DNA from: Purshia tridentata
Taxonomy: Eukaryota; Streptophyta; Magnoliopsida; Rosales; Rosaceae
Length of the DNA: 64,000 nt
Reading direction: 5' to 3'
NCBI GenBank assembly: GCA_003254885.1
Contig: QANT01001350.1
Location: forward strand, 1 to 64,000
In this document: positions 23,551 through 35,601 of the stretch, piece after piece
How positions within the stretch are numbered: the first letter of the stretch is position 1
Layout of the letters: the number at the start of each line of letters is the position of its first letter
Notes under the pieces: generated by a model
Seen by the model: only the letters and a program-made list of their open reading frames with translations
Databases searched by the model: none
Told to the model about the DNA's origin: nothing
Position numbers and translations under genes: made by a program

Positions 23551-24049
23551 CTAGTATTCCGGCCTCTCAGTCATGCCTGGATGTGGTTGCTTATTTCCGA
23601 TGGGGTTGGGTCCTGATGGAACTTTGTGAACATTTTGAACTTTAACCATCTTTCTTGAATTGGTCTATTATCAGAAAAACAAGAAAAATTTGTCCATTTT
23701 AAGTGAATGATTGAATTCGACATACCAAAATAAATTTTAAAAAAGAAAGAAAAAAGAATCAGCAGTAGTACTAGACTCACCCAAGTAGCTAACATGTATC
23801 TTGTGGCCACCAAATTCTTTCTTGCTGGTGCAATTCCGAAATCAAGTACTACAGAAAGCAATAAAGAGGAAGAAATGAAACAATGCAAGTATATTAACTT
23901 GGTTTTTGATTCACAGTTGGTATTTAGTAAGTTAAGGACTTGCCTGCAGACTCTGCATCTTGAACCATGAAAGCAGTGGAGTAACAAGACGGAGTAGCTA
24001 TAAAGAGGAGAGCAAAAACAAGGTATACAAGAACTTGTTTTCCCTTCAT
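23551..24049 (-). CDS. CLE46: CLE family signalling peptide precursor, CLE46-like
   Basis: A secreted peptide-hormone precursor assembled from three exons, 23944-24049, 23781-23848 and 23551-23664, giving 95 residues. Residues 1-24 form a signal peptide (KQVLVYLVFALLFIATPSCYS). Near the C-terminus residues 71-82 read HKVPSGPNPIGN, a CLE dodecapeptide (family consensus RxVPxGPNPxHN) with His first and Gly at position 11, as in Arabidopsis CLE46 (HKHPSGPNPTGN, from memory). CLE peptides are cut out, hydroxylated on prolines and perceived by CLV1/BAM-type receptor kinases to control meristem and vascular development. Two introns are unusual for CLE genes; the first has a GC donor (GCAG|GCAAGT). 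A TATA box (TATAAAT) lies at 24102-24108. In Arabidopsis CLE46 sits beside UBC7 and UXS3; here a UBC7-type and a UXS gene lie downstream, supporting orthology. Confidence 0.85.
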
Positions 24050-24101
24050 CTTTGGCTTGATTGTTTTTTGCATGGGAGGTCTAGTAAGCATGCATAACTG
24101 C

Positions 24102-24108
24102 ATTTATA
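24102..24108 (-). promoter_or_regulatory. TATA box of the CLE46-like gene
   Basis: TATAAAT on the minus strand, about 53 bp before the start codon, implies a very short leader of roughly 20-30 nt. Confidence 0.6.
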
Positions 24109-25324
24109 ACAGATTCACTTATTCACTAATCATTACTCGATTTGAAATTAGGGAAATGTCACCCTAAACATGTCTGGGAATCCAATGCTATATACAATAT
24201 GTACGATTCAAGTTAATAATAAGCACCTTGTCATTATTTGTTGACTTCTCATCAGTTATTGGTGACCATATTATAATAACATATCATGTACTGCATTGTC
24301 CTTCATTTGCAAGAGTTTTAACTAGCAATATATTCCTAGTCAAAAAGCCTCTGCAGCTCTTTCAAGAATACTATGGTATTAGCTGGAGGATTTACAGTAA
24401 ACCCAATTTACGTGTCAGGCCTAAAGTGGGGTAGCTCCTATAAGGGACAATAATTTCACCATAGCAATGATGTTGCATGCCTCATTTGACCTCCAATGAG
24501 ACAATTTATAATGAATTATTACTGTTAATATGAGCATTTTCTATTTGGATTATTGTAGCTTTGTTAGGCTCTTGATTATATTCTGATTTAGCTTTTTCTT
24601 ATTAAAGTTGGTTGGCTACCCTGCTTTAGATTCCTATTACGCTTGTGGTTTTGCTCATGAAAAGAAAGCCAGGTCAAGTAAACATGTAAGCTGATTAACT
24701 TATCAAATTTTTCAGAATTTTGGTTTGGTGTAGTTTAAATTTCTAAACCGCATGTGTCCTGGCAAAATTAGCAATATTCCTGGTATCAATAACAGTTTCA
24801 ACTTTCTCACTCAGTGACTTGGATTAATTTGGGTTAAAATGACTTGGCTCATCACTGCATAATTGCATATATGTTTTGCTTTGAATCGCATGATTCAACA
24901 TGACTTGGCCGGGAATCATATGAAAAATGATTCAACATGCCTAATCAATAAACAGTGATTCATTAAAATTATCATGCCATGGGTTTTCACTTGTCATTCA
25001 TCTTTAAAATTCTTACAACTCAGGGGCCAAAAAAATAATATTCTTAGAACTCTGGGCCTTCTCGGCCCACTCCTGCGTGCATTATAGCTACCTGGACAAA
25101 CACGAGGCTCATTCTGGACCTGCAGGCCTTGAAACTTCTGGTTTCATGGACTAGAAAGCTTCACAATTAACAACCCATTGGGCTACCCTATCCACTAGAC
25201 TCTTCTTTTTATTCAGCGTCATAGAAAAATCGAACTTGAATCCAGGTGACACAATTATACGGTCTTCTCAATTGAATTACTCTATCAATTGTCACTAGTC
25301 TCGACTTTATTATTATTATTTTTT

Positions 25325-25669
25325 AGCATCACCTCAGGAGGTAGCAAATGTATAGGCCAAAAGTCTCCTGTATTAACCTATGTGGCACTTTGACATAAAA
25401 AATTATTACTTTAAAAGTTTGTCAAACTAATAGATGAGCCAAATAGTTAAAGTAAATATTATCTTATTATTTTGATAGAAGCAAATTTATTAGAATTGAT
25501 GAAATAATAAGATATTAATTTTGTATTCATTGAATAGTAAGTGGGTCCCAATTTACTTTAATTTAACATTAAAATATATCACGAATTTTTCTTTAATCAA
25601 ATTTGTAAGTTTGCTCCGTCCATTGAAAGCTAAATTTTAGTCTATCATTTGACTCTTGGTGATGCTCCA
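25325..25669. mobile_element. Probable Tourist/Harbinger-type MITE
   Basis: AGCATCACC near the left end is matched by GGTGATGCTCC at the right end (25659-25669), and the flanking sequences continue as imperfect inverted copies. The GGAGCATC-type terminus is common in plant Tourist-like MITEs. The target duplication is unclear, so bounds are approximate. Confidence 0.45.
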
Positions 25670-26810
25670 ATTATTAGCCATAAACACAACCTCTTGGCCA
25701 GTCCATTCTCTTTCAAGGTATTGCCAGATGCTAAAAATTTGGGCCTTCCATTTTTCGTTGAAGTCAATTTAGATATATCATATTTTGGTACTATCTTGTG
25801 AATTAACAGAGGTGGAATTTATTTATATTGGTGAGTCTAACCTTTATTAGAGAGATAGTACACAAAATGATACTAAAATGTAGTACACCTCGCATTACCT
25901 TTGTCTAATAGAATATATATCCCATTTATGTTTTCCCTTCTTGGATGGAAAAAGAGGATTAGATTGACTATATTTATATTTTCATATTCCAAGTATATAA
26001 GTGAGAAGTCAACCCAATTACTCTCATAGGACAAACTATGCCATTAGGCCATCCTTTGTATCCATCCTTTGTATAATTCATATCAAATGGGGAACTTTGC
26101 ACTTTTACAAGGTAGAGATGTAAATAAAAACCCATGAAACGTAGCAAGGATTGGCTCAATGTGTGACACTAAATCATGCTTCATTGTTCACAATTTTGGA
26201 CATAAAAATGGGTTGTAGGCTTGAGTATTTTTTCTTATCCTCCTTACCCGATGAAAAGACCCATAGATATCACTTCAAATCATAGAGTGCATTTTCCAGA
26301 CAAATATGATGTCCAACAGGAATAAAGTGATACGCAAATCTCAATTCTTCAATCTCCTACCTCTCTTTGTGTGCAGCATAGGCATATCTTTGCTCATTCA
26401 ATGGTGGGGATCCAAAATCCTCTCAGAGAAAAAGGCTACTCTATCTTGTAGAGTTACTGGGATTTTTGTTTTGTTGGGAAAATTAAGGTCCAAGACAAGC
26501 AAATATAGTGAATTTCTTATATATTGGTTATCACTTTTTTTCTTATATGAGGGAGATTGAACTTAAAACTTATATGACATTGTCAAGACAAATATCACTG
26601 GATTAATAATTAGCAAAACTTATCACAACTAATGTCACAATAAAAATTTAATCAAGAAAATGAAAAAACGTTTAGAGTTATTTTTTTATTTATTTTTATC
26701 TCGGAAGTAAGGATTTGAAATGGAAACTTTTCTAACTATTGTGAAGAGAAGTTCTTTTAATATTTTCATAGTTATGATGCAGTGTAGTATAGTTATAATT
26801 TATTTTATTA

Positions 26811-26942
26811 TGATGGAGTATGTAATCCTAGTGTAGTTATATTTTATAATTTAACTAAATAAATGAGGGATCCCTCATTAGAAGGGGACTGTATGATGGA
26901 GTATGTAATTCTAGTGTAGTTATATTTTATAATTTAACTAAA
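26811..26942. repeat. 83-bp-period direct duplication
   Basis: About 48 bases beginning TGATGGAGTATGTAAT and ending ATAATTTAACTA occur at 26811 and again at 26894 with one mismatch seen. It looks like a recent local duplication. Confidence 0.8.
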
Positions 26943-27553
26943 ACTTATGTATGTTTGAATACCTTACTTTGATAAGCTTGAGTTTGAATAGTATTGAATT
27001 ATCTATACTTGAATTTTCTTAAATTGTAGTTTTTGTGGTTTAAAAATAAATAGATTTAAATTTTAAGTTGATGACTAAAAAAAATTATAAGTTATGACTT
27101 AAAGTACTCTAATCTTGCGATCTTATCAATCAATCACATAATAACGGTGACAAATTCGGTTCTAACAGGAAATCAAATAATTAATAAACTGATAGAAAAA
27201 TAATAAAAAAATCTGAAATATCATCATATATCATCTCATAATATCCTTTTTTTAATATCATATATATATTATAATTAATTTTCATAGTTTACGAGTTGTG
27301 TCGGGGCGGTGTGCTATTAGGGAAATTTCTTGGTATTATGCACGTCATTATAAGGTTACAACTTACAAGGTATTTATATTCTTACTTAATTGTTGGTTGA
27401 TTTCTTCTATAAAAAAAAAAGAAAAAAAGAAAAAAAGAAAAGTGTTGGATTCATTTGAAGGAAGCACAAACAAAGCCAGAAAGTTTGTAACTCGTTTTTT
27501 ACTTGTGTAAAACTCCTCCGTCAATTTGGTTTTGGTGCGCTCTGCTCTCTATC

Positions 27554-27560
27554 TATAAAT
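27554..27560 (+). promoter_or_regulatory. TATA box of the E2 gene
   Basis: TATAAAT lies 86 bp before the start codon; transcription would begin near 27585, followed by a CT-rich leader (27620-27634). Confidence 0.65.
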
Positions 27561-27645
27561 AACGCACTGCCTCCTTGTTTAGCCCAAAACCAGGAGACAA
27601 AGCAAAGCCATCCCTTGATTCTCTCTCTCTCTCTTTGCGTTTTCC

Positions 27646-30600
27646 ATGGCTTCGTCCCAAGCCGAGCTCCTCCTCCAAAAGCAACTCAAAGGTAATAACT
27701 TTTATCTCCCTCTCTATCTCTCTTTTTTGGCAATTGGGTTCGTTTTGGATTTGGATTTTTGAACCGTATCGATTGATCTCTGTTTTCTGTATCCATGTAG
27801 ATCTCTGCAAACACCCAGTGGATGGCTTCTCGGCAGGTTTAATCGACGAGAGCAATATCTTTGAATGGAACGTCACAATTATCGGCCCACCCGAAACTCT
27901 CTAGTATGTACCCATATATTTTTTATGCTCAAAAGCCATATTTTCCTTAAACATGTTTTTCAATCTTTATTAGAATTTTTTTTTTTTAAAGAGAGAACCT
28001 TTACATGACTGATTTCTTTTACATATGGCTGTATTAGTTTTTCTGAATGCATATATGTGGTTTTGGTCTGTTATGGCATTCTGGGTTCTGATTAATAATT
28101 GAATTAACTAACTAATTTTGTCTTAACTGGTGATAACAAAATTCATAATTTGGATTGTGGGTCTTATTATGCTTCTGCCCAAGGCATTCAAATTTAATAT
28201 GAAGCTTGAGTTATGTCCTGTTTAATATTGGGTGTTGGGCAATGGGCAGATGTTATTAGAAATTATTTTCATACATTCTTAGACGGCAAACAATCAGATT
28301 TGGATATTTGGCTTAATTAATTAAAATTTTCGAGGACATTGAAAGTTTAACTGACCCAGTTGTTTGTTATAATCATCTGTTGCAGTGACGGTGGTTTCTT
28401 TAATGCTATAATGAGCTTCCCCAGCAATTACCCAAACAGCCCTCCTACAGTAAGGTTTACCTCAGAGATGTGGCATCCCAATGGTAACTACATGTGTTTT
28501 TGAATTAAATTTTGAATGTTGATTTTCCCATCTACTTGCTTCCTGAAAGTCCCTATGTAATTTGCAGTTTACTCGGACGGAAAAGTTTGTATTTCAATTC
28601 TTCATCCACCAGGTGACGATCCAAATGGATACGAGCTTGCAAGTGAACGATGGAATCCGGTCCATACAGTATGACTTAACATGCCAAGATACTTTATCTT
28701 GTTCTGTCATTGTATATGTTTTCTGTGCATCATTTGAACTAAAAGCTTGTACTTTCTACCTTTTATGGGTTCACTTGTTTAGTTGTAGTCTTAATAGTAC
28801 AGATTTTGGGGTGTAGTGTGGCTTGCAACTCTCTTACCTTTATAATTATAAGCACTAAATCAATCCTGTAGCAATTTTCAGCGAGTAAGTATATATATTA
28901 AATTATTGAAAGGTTGCAAGTGTTTGGATGAGCAATCTTTCACTTGGATAAAGAGTGAAAAACTTGCAGAGCTACGCATATGGTAACTGATTGAGTTTGT
29001 GCATGTCATTAATACACTGTGATTTGATCATCTGATGGCAGTTCTGATTGGCAGTGCAACTTGGTGGTGACCAACTGTAAGGACTGAATCATGAGATTAT
29101 TGCAGGACTGAATTGTACAATGTCTCTGTGGATCTCAACCTAAGCCCATATTGAGGTTCTTGTTCCTAAACCCTAGCACAACTCTAGTTTAGAGACGATT
29201 GCTTGAGTTGGGTTGGGGTTGATTATTATATTGTGCAGTACAATTTTTTGACCTGCATGGTGCATTGAAAACTAATGCATCACTAGTAGTTATTCTTGTA
29301 TGTGCTAGCACCATGAACCTCATGCTAGTTTGCTTCCCACTCCTTTACATTGAGGGGAGAAGTTTTGACAAGGTGAGGACAAGTAATCGTACACTGAAAC
29401 CCATGCTTCAGGGAGGAAGTGCATTTTGATTTTATTTAATTGATCAAGAAATGACAGTTTGGTTTGGAGAATTAGGTTTAGTACTTAAGTGAACATGCTG
29501 TAGTTTTCAATGGAGAAAAATACTCAAGTGAGGGAGTAGAAGAGAGAGTAAAGGGGGAAATGTGGAAGCTGGATCAAATATGGTACTTAGACTCTTCCAA
29601 CTAAGAATGTTATGCATGCTTAAGGCTCTGGTCCTACTTGAGGATTGAGACTCATAGTTTTAGTCTAAGATTTAAGCCTCAAGTCATGCCTCATGTTTGG
29701 AGGACGATGGCTTTTAAACATTGGATTACCAGTGTTTTAGGTGCTTATGGGAAAAATTGGGTTGAATAGTAGAGTTTTAAGCAATGGCACTGTTGTTGGG
29801 ACCAACCTCAACTCATGCAAGGCACTGTAATCAATTCTTTGAAAAGTTGGGCATAAAGAAGCTGAAAGTAGAGAGTCCACAATACCTTTCTAACCACTAG
29901 TTTTACTTCCATTGTTTTAGGACAAGTGATACGGAAGTTGTGCCTAGAATATAGTATACTGAAAATGATGGTGAACTGGTATGGATGTAGGGTTTGCTAT
30001 GCTATATTATCTAATGTACAGCTGGTCTTTTCACTTTTTTTCCCCCTAAATTTTTATGGATGCACAATGTGACTTGACTTTAACAGGTTATAAATTGTTG
30101 GTTGTTCATATATATCAAATCTAGTTAAAAAAGTTTGCTTAGTTCCTGGTTCATATTTATCAAAGCTATTTAACATAGTTCACTTAGGCTCTGGTTTACG
30201 CACACAGACCCAATATGCCAAGCATTTTCAGTGCATCCATATTTTTATGTGAACGCCATTATTATACCTATTATTGAAGCTCTACTTACTGATTTGTTGT
30301 TAATCTGCAGGTTGAGAGCATTGTTTTGAGTGTAATATCAATGCTTTCAAGCCCTAATGATGAATCTCCTGCGAATGTTGAAGCTGCGGTATGTGTTGCT
30401 TGTCTTTCTTTCTTTCTTTTGCCTATTAAATGATTTCTTCTGAAAATGATTAGTTTAAAACAAATTTTGGGTTGGTTATTGGAGTTTGTTATTGATTTAA
30501 TGATTTATAGAGACAATGTAGATATATCTAGCGAGGGCCTTCAATAGTTCTTACAATTAACAGCTTCTGGATAAGAAATTTGAGTGATTCCAATGTTTGT

Positions 30601-30975
30601 TTTGGCACTGCAATTCTTTGTTCACTCCTTTCCTTCGGGAAAAATAATTTTTAAGCTTTAAAATTGGTCTCAATTTTCTCATTTGTAGAACACTTTTTAC
30701 AGAAACATAGTTTAAACAGTTTTTCGGTACTTCATAATAATGGACATATGAACATGCCATTCAGGCTTGGATGTGGTTATTAAACCATTGATTTACTGGT
30801 GATGCACATATATAGCTTGTCTTATTAGCTTATATTTTATATATTAGGTTGTTCATTTGCTGACATATTTTATAATTTTGTTGACTGTGTGTTGCAGAAA
30901 GAATGGAGGGATAGTAGGGACGAGTTCAGGAAGAAAGTAGGTCGCTGTGTGAGAAAGTCACAGGAAATGTTATAG
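27646..30975 (+). CDS. UBC7: Ubiquitin-conjugating enzyme E2, UBC7/13/14 type (UBE2G)
   Basis: Accepts ubiquitin from E1 on a cysteine and passes it to substrates with an E3; the UBE2G group builds Lys48 chains and acts in ER-associated degradation. Six exons (27646-27691, 27801-27903, 28386-28483, 28568-28668, 30311-30388, 30898-30975) join to 167 residues, the usual length. The HPN triad is at 80-82, the catalytic Cys at 90 ([10 protein letters not shown]), and the acidic-loop insertion after the active Cys ([17 protein letters not shown]), diagnostic of this group, is present. The fourth intron is 1.6 kb and holds no other gene that I can see. In Arabidopsis UBC7, UBC13 and UBC14 neighbour CLE46, UXS and OVA1 genes, as this one does. 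I cannot tell which paralogue name fits best. Confidence 0.95.
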
Positions 30976-33607
30976 CTCATTACATCACTATATATCATGC
31001 GGCCAGAAATACTTTTGTATTTTTTGTTTTTGATCAGAAGAAATGCTTTTGTTTTTATTTGAGGAATGGGCTGTTTGCAACTAGACCCTTCTTCCATTCA
31101 ATGAAACAGCTGTTGATGCACCAATTCAGTAATTAGATTTTGGAGTTTTATACAAACCATTATATTTTTTGTTTTCTTGTATTTGCGCAGACATTGTTAT
31201 TTTTTTGTTGCTCTTTGTGGTTTTTTCAGTTTCTTCTGTGGGTTCCATAAACAAAGGTAACACTGGGGAGCTGGGTCTGGTTTTGTTTACTTCCTTTTTC
31301 ATATTTCTAGAAGCCCTCTAGTTTGAAAAGTCAATATGGAATTATGATTGACCGAGTAGACTGCATTTTCATTGTTAATATTGGAACCCCACCACCATTG
31401 ATTCAAAGGGATTGGACCCCAGTTCATTACATGTTTGAAAATTTGCTTCAAGGTTGTTTACTAAACTGATGAGAGTTGTCAAATATTTGGGTTGTTGCCG
31501 AACAAACATAGGCTGCTTTGATCCTATACCAAATTTTTTGTACCAGACTGGTCCCTGACTTTTAATCTAATCCATTTTCTTCTACTTTAATCTCATCCCT
31601 TTTCTATGGTTGAGATGTTGCCACATCACCAAACTTCTTATTTTTTCAAATTATAATAATAACTTTTTAAAATATATATAAAAAAAATCAGTCCACTGCC
31701 CAGCCAGCCCCACCCCACCTCACCTCACCTCCTTTTCTCTCGACCACACTCCCATTCCACATCACCATCGGACCACCCACCTCTCCCACTGCACCACCCT
31801 CCTCGCCAGTGCTCTCGACCACCCTTCCCAGTCCCCACCTCCTCACATTAAAATTCATCATATTGCATTACTAACACTAATTTATCATATGTAATTGTTG
31901 ATGTGCTGAAAAATTTGTTAGAGTAGACTCTGATCAAACACTGGTTGAAACGAAATTGAACAAAATTTGGTATGTGAACATGTACAATTTTGTAAAGGTT
32001 TTCTATAGGCCAATACTCCTGACCCATCTAAAAAAGGAATCTCATGTTGGGAATAAATCCCCTCGCCATGACAAATATTAAATATGAGATGGAAGAATAA
32101 AATACACAAGCCAATAAAAGAAAACAAGAGAGCACCAAGAATTTAACGTGGTTCGGCAAAATCCTGCCTACGTCCACGAAGAGTTTCCTTCACCATGAGA
32201 GAAATAACTTTGTACAAGAATTACACTCAAGAGTTTAATCCCAAACCCGAGCCCTTGTACCCAATAGGATACACCCCTTGTACACCCTCTCTCAACTAGA
32301 AGATTACTCTACCCAAGCCTTGCCCTCTCACACACAACTCCCTTAGTGAACTCTCACACCTTGAGTTGAAGACCTTGAGAAGACAACTTGCTTAAGTTGC
32401 CTTCCCTCTCACACACAACTCCCTTAGTGAACTCTCACACCTTGAGTTGAAGACCTTGAGAAGGCCTTGATAGCTTGATCTTAAATGCCAAGCCTCATCC
32501 TCCTTTTATAGCCATGGATGGATCCTTCTAGCAACTTGGAGAAAAGTCCACCAACTCTTGGATCCTTCTAGAAACTTGGAGAAAAGTCCACCACCCAAGC
32601 CTTGTAGAATTCTCTACAAACTTCTTAAACTTTAGCCAACTTGCACTAACTAGAAAGAAGTAGAAGATTCTAGATCTTCAATTAAACCTCTTGCACTAAC
32701 TAGAAACAAGTAGAAGATTCTAGATCTTCAATTAAACCTCTTGCACTAACTAGAAATAAGTAGAAGATTCTAATTAAACCTCATGGGCTGGACCAATCCC
32801 AACATCTCATACTTATTCTCAAATGCTTATACTTCGAAACAAAAACTATCTAAAATCCGCTTAGTAGATTGTTGGGACTTGGGAGATATGGGGGGGATCA
32901 TAGATTTGTTGACCAGAGAAGAATGTGAAAGGACAGAGTTGGTGGCATATGATATGATATGGATTGAGCAACAGATTTCATGGAAATGGTCTGTATAAAT
33001 TAATGATGTTGTCACGGGATTTTCATTGAAGCTAACCCCCTTAAACACGATGTGCATGAAAATAATTAAAAGCATTTTAATTCAAAAAAGTTTTACATTG
33101 ATTGCTTTGCATGGTACAAGTTTTGATTTAAAGGCCTTTCTTTGTTCATGGCCTCATTGGATGTGAAAAGAGGGTGTTGCAGGCAAGATGCTCTTATGGC
33201 ATGTATGGGGCCTTAAGCTTTCAAGCCTTTAACCCATAAGATTATCTCAGTTTGAAACCAAAAAGATGTTCTGAGAAACTAAAAAATAAAAAAGCAAAAA
33301 GAAAAGAAAAAGGAGAAAAACAGAGTAGAGAAAGAAAAGCTAAAACTAAAACACACACACTACCCCACACTCTTCCTGCTGCTGTCTGGCTGCTCTGTGT
33401 ATGTCTCTCTCTCTCTCTCTCTCACTTCCTGTGTTTCTAAAACACACTCTTTTTAGCTTTTCTTTTATTTCCCTGAGAGGGCCTTATCTCAATTCGCATG
33501 GAATTCTCGCCTTCTCTCCCGTGACTCCTCCACCCACACTCTCCCTCATGATTATTTCTTCGCACTCTCAACGTCTCCACCGCCAACAACTCAGCACTAA
33601 TTAAACC
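30976..33607. other. 3' flank of the E2 gene, solo LTR, and CASP-like promoter
   Basis: Apart from the solo LTR at 32045-32804 the stretch is non-coding. 31690-31835 is a C-rich, degenerate CACCAC/CCACCTC tract resembling the first bases of the window. 33403-33422 is a CT microsatellite in the leader region of the CASP-like gene. Confidence 0.5.
32045..32804. mobile_element. Solo LTR of a Copia-like LTR retrotransposon
   Basis: A 760-bp fossil beginning TGTTGGGA and ending TCCCAACA, with 5-bp target duplications TCTCA at 32040-32044 and 32805-32809. The motif AACGTGGTTCGGC, common in plant LTRs, is near the left end. There is no internal region, so this is a solo LTR left by recombination. 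It carries internal tandem duplications: an about 80-bp unit around 32323-32463, a unit with GGATCCTTCTAG (two copies, 32520-32595), and an about 50-bp unit with TAGAAGATTC (three copies, 32635-32785). Matching target duplications suggest a modest age. Confidence 0.85.
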
Positions 33608-34648
33608 ATGCGCTCCCCTCAGCCTCACATGGCTGCTTCTGCTACCCATAACGGCGAGGCGGCGACGGCGCCATACACGATCCCGACCCATCATCCTCAT
33701 CCTTTCCACTCCACCGTGGCCCTACAGAAGCTCAGGCGCTTCAACTACCTCATCCTCGTCTTTCGCCTCGCCTCCTTCAGCTTCTCTCTCGCCTCCTTCA
33801 TTTTCATGCTCACCAGCTCTCCCACCGGCACCAACTCCCCCCGCTGGTACCATTTCGACTCCTTCAGGTAACTAATATTCATTCATATTTCCAAATTCCT
33901 CAACTTTCTTCTTCTTTCACTCCGTTTGGTTGCCGAGAAAACCAGTGGATTTGTTTTTTAATTTTAACGGCGCCGTTTTGCTCAATTTTTCAATTTTTTC
34001 TTTAAATTAATGCCAATTCTTTTTCGAAAAGATTTACTTTTCAGAGAAAACAAAACAAAAATAGACCAGACTTGTTCGAAACTCTGTTTCCACACCAAGA
34101 AATTAAAGAATATGAATTTGTTTTTGTGCGATTTTCCTGCATTTTGTGAGTAACCAAAGAGTCCTCCACATTTACCTGAAGTGATTCGAAAAACATGGAC
34201 AGATTGGTGGTCGGAGCGAATGCAATAGTGGCTCTCTACTCCCTCTTCGAAATGGCAGCTTCGGTTTGGGAAATTTCCAGAGGAGCCACTCTCTTCAGCG
34301 AGGTCTTACAAGTCTGGTTCGACTTCGGCCACGACCAGGTTCAACACTCAGTCTCTCAGTCTCAGTTCTGGTTTTCAATTTTTGAAATTTTAAAACGAGA
34401 CTAATTCGAGAGCTATGATCCTGTAGGTGTTCGCCTACCTGTTACTGTCTGCGGACTCGGCGGGAACGGCGTTGGCCAGGGTCTTAAAACGGATGGACAC
34501 GTGCACGGCGTGGAACGCGTTCTGCATACAGGCGGACATCGCAATCGCATTGGGATTTGCTGGGTTTATGTTCGTGGGCATTTCGTCTCTGCTCTCGGGT
34601 TTTCGGGTCGCCTCTTTCATAATCAAAGGCTCTCGATTTCATCTTTAG
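33608..34648 (+). CDS. CASP-like membrane protein (CASPL4D-type, DUF588/MARVEL-like)
   Basis: Three exons, 33608-33867, 34203-34338 and 34427-34648, join to 205 residues. Four hydrophobic segments are visible: [57 protein letters not shown] and [20 protein letters not shown], with a Pro/His-rich cytosolic N-terminus. The conserved family residues, Arg in TM1 and Asp in TM3, are present. CASP-like proteins are four-span plasma membrane proteins related to the scaffolds that template Casparian strips; most members have no defined role. Arabidopsis CASPL4D1/D2 are, as I recall, close neighbours of PGGT-I and ACR9, both also in this window. A GA microsatellite follows the stop. Confidence 0.88.
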
Positions 34649-35487
34649 CGAGAGAGAGAGAGAGAGAGAGAGAGAGGGAATGTAGAATACGGAGGGATAA
34701 TATTTGGGTGCGTCAGGGTGTTGAATTTTTACCGTGTGCCGTACTCTGATTGTTTTTAGACGGATTTGACTGATGGGGATGCAGATGGGGTGTGGGGTCA
34801 GCGGTGTAGACTAGCTTTTTTTTGGTTGTGTATTCGTGTGTGTGCGTGACCACTCTAATGGGCTGTGTATATAGGAGAGTCATGTATTCTTTAGGCATTG
34901 CTAACTGCTACCACTACTACTAAGTTTGATTGACTTCACTTGCTTTGCATGGTTAGTTATACTTATGGCTGCACATTGGGGCACTTCTGATAACATAAAA
35001 AATAACATTAAGACAACCTAAGACCCTTCTTAACGTAGAAAATTGATTTCATTGGGTACCAACTATGTTGAAGACTGAGTGATGTTAGTTAAAAGAGTTT
35101 TTTCAGTTCATGACAATATAGACCTTGTGTAATGGACTAATAAGCAACATCTTACATCATTAAACATATAAATGAGTTTTGCTTAGGACAGTGACCATGC
35201 CCCCGACGACATACGACCGTAGATTCGTGTAGATTCTACAATGGGGCTCATATGCATCAGTACAGTATCATTATGATTAAGTATCAATCAAAGACAAGTG
35301 CATATGTTATCAGTAATGAGATTGGATATAATAGGAAGATGATCATTGGACAGAGTATTAGCAAAAGTTTCGGTTCGACCAAACTTCTAATTTAGGTCTG
35401 CTAACAAAATTGAAATGATACAAGTATCATCCATGCTCTTTTGGAAGTGGATAGGGTCTCTCCATTAACAAATAAAACACCGGATTT
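34649..35487. other. 3' flanks of the CASP-like gene (+) and OST4 (-)
   Basis: A (GA)n microsatellite at 34650-34676 directly follows the CASP-like stop codon. No other feature is supported. Confidence 0.5.
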
Positions 35488-35601
35488 TCAGTTTCCTTCA
35501 TACTTTGGGTCTGCCGTCACGTAATGATAAGCAATCACCAGAAGAAATATAAAAATGCCAAGAAAGTTGGCAACAATCCCCAGGTCTTGATCATCAAACA
35601 T
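35488..35601 (-). CDS. OST4: Oligosaccharyltransferase subunit OST4
   Basis: A 37-residue micro-protein, [20 protein letters not shown] followed by [20 protein letters not shown]4 is a single-helix ER membrane subunit that holds STT3 and OST3/6 together in the oligosaccharyltransferase, which N-glycosylates nascent proteins. Family length is 35-40 residues. The transmembrane helix spans about residues 8-28; the DDQDLG start and ADPK end are conserved. The start codon lies immediately after an AG acceptor; the leader exon is predicted upstream at about 37208-37330, across a 1.6-kb intron (35602-37207, GT-AG) that contains a tRNA-Arg gene. In Arabidopsis OST4 genes adjoin HSC70 and HSP20-like genes, which are also present in this window. 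Confidence 0.92.
   Translation of the reverse strand: MFDDQDLGIVANFLGIFIFLLVIAYHYVTADPKYEGN

Larger units (their letters stand above)
24110..27550. other. Long AT-rich gene-free stretch
   Basis: No coding exons or RNA genes are supported on either strand. It contains a probable MITE at 25325-25669 and a direct duplication at 26811-26942. A palindrome TGAGGGATCCCTCA lies near 26867. Confidence 0.5.

Noticed and set aside
23571-23987. A 138-codon minus-strand frame ending SEISNHIQA
   Set aside because: It reads through both introns of the CLE gene and takes the last exon in the wrong frame.
27553-27876. Overlapping plus and minus frames at the first exons of the E2 gene
   Set aside because: The true exons follow E2 splice sites; these frames read through intron 1 or the opposite strand.
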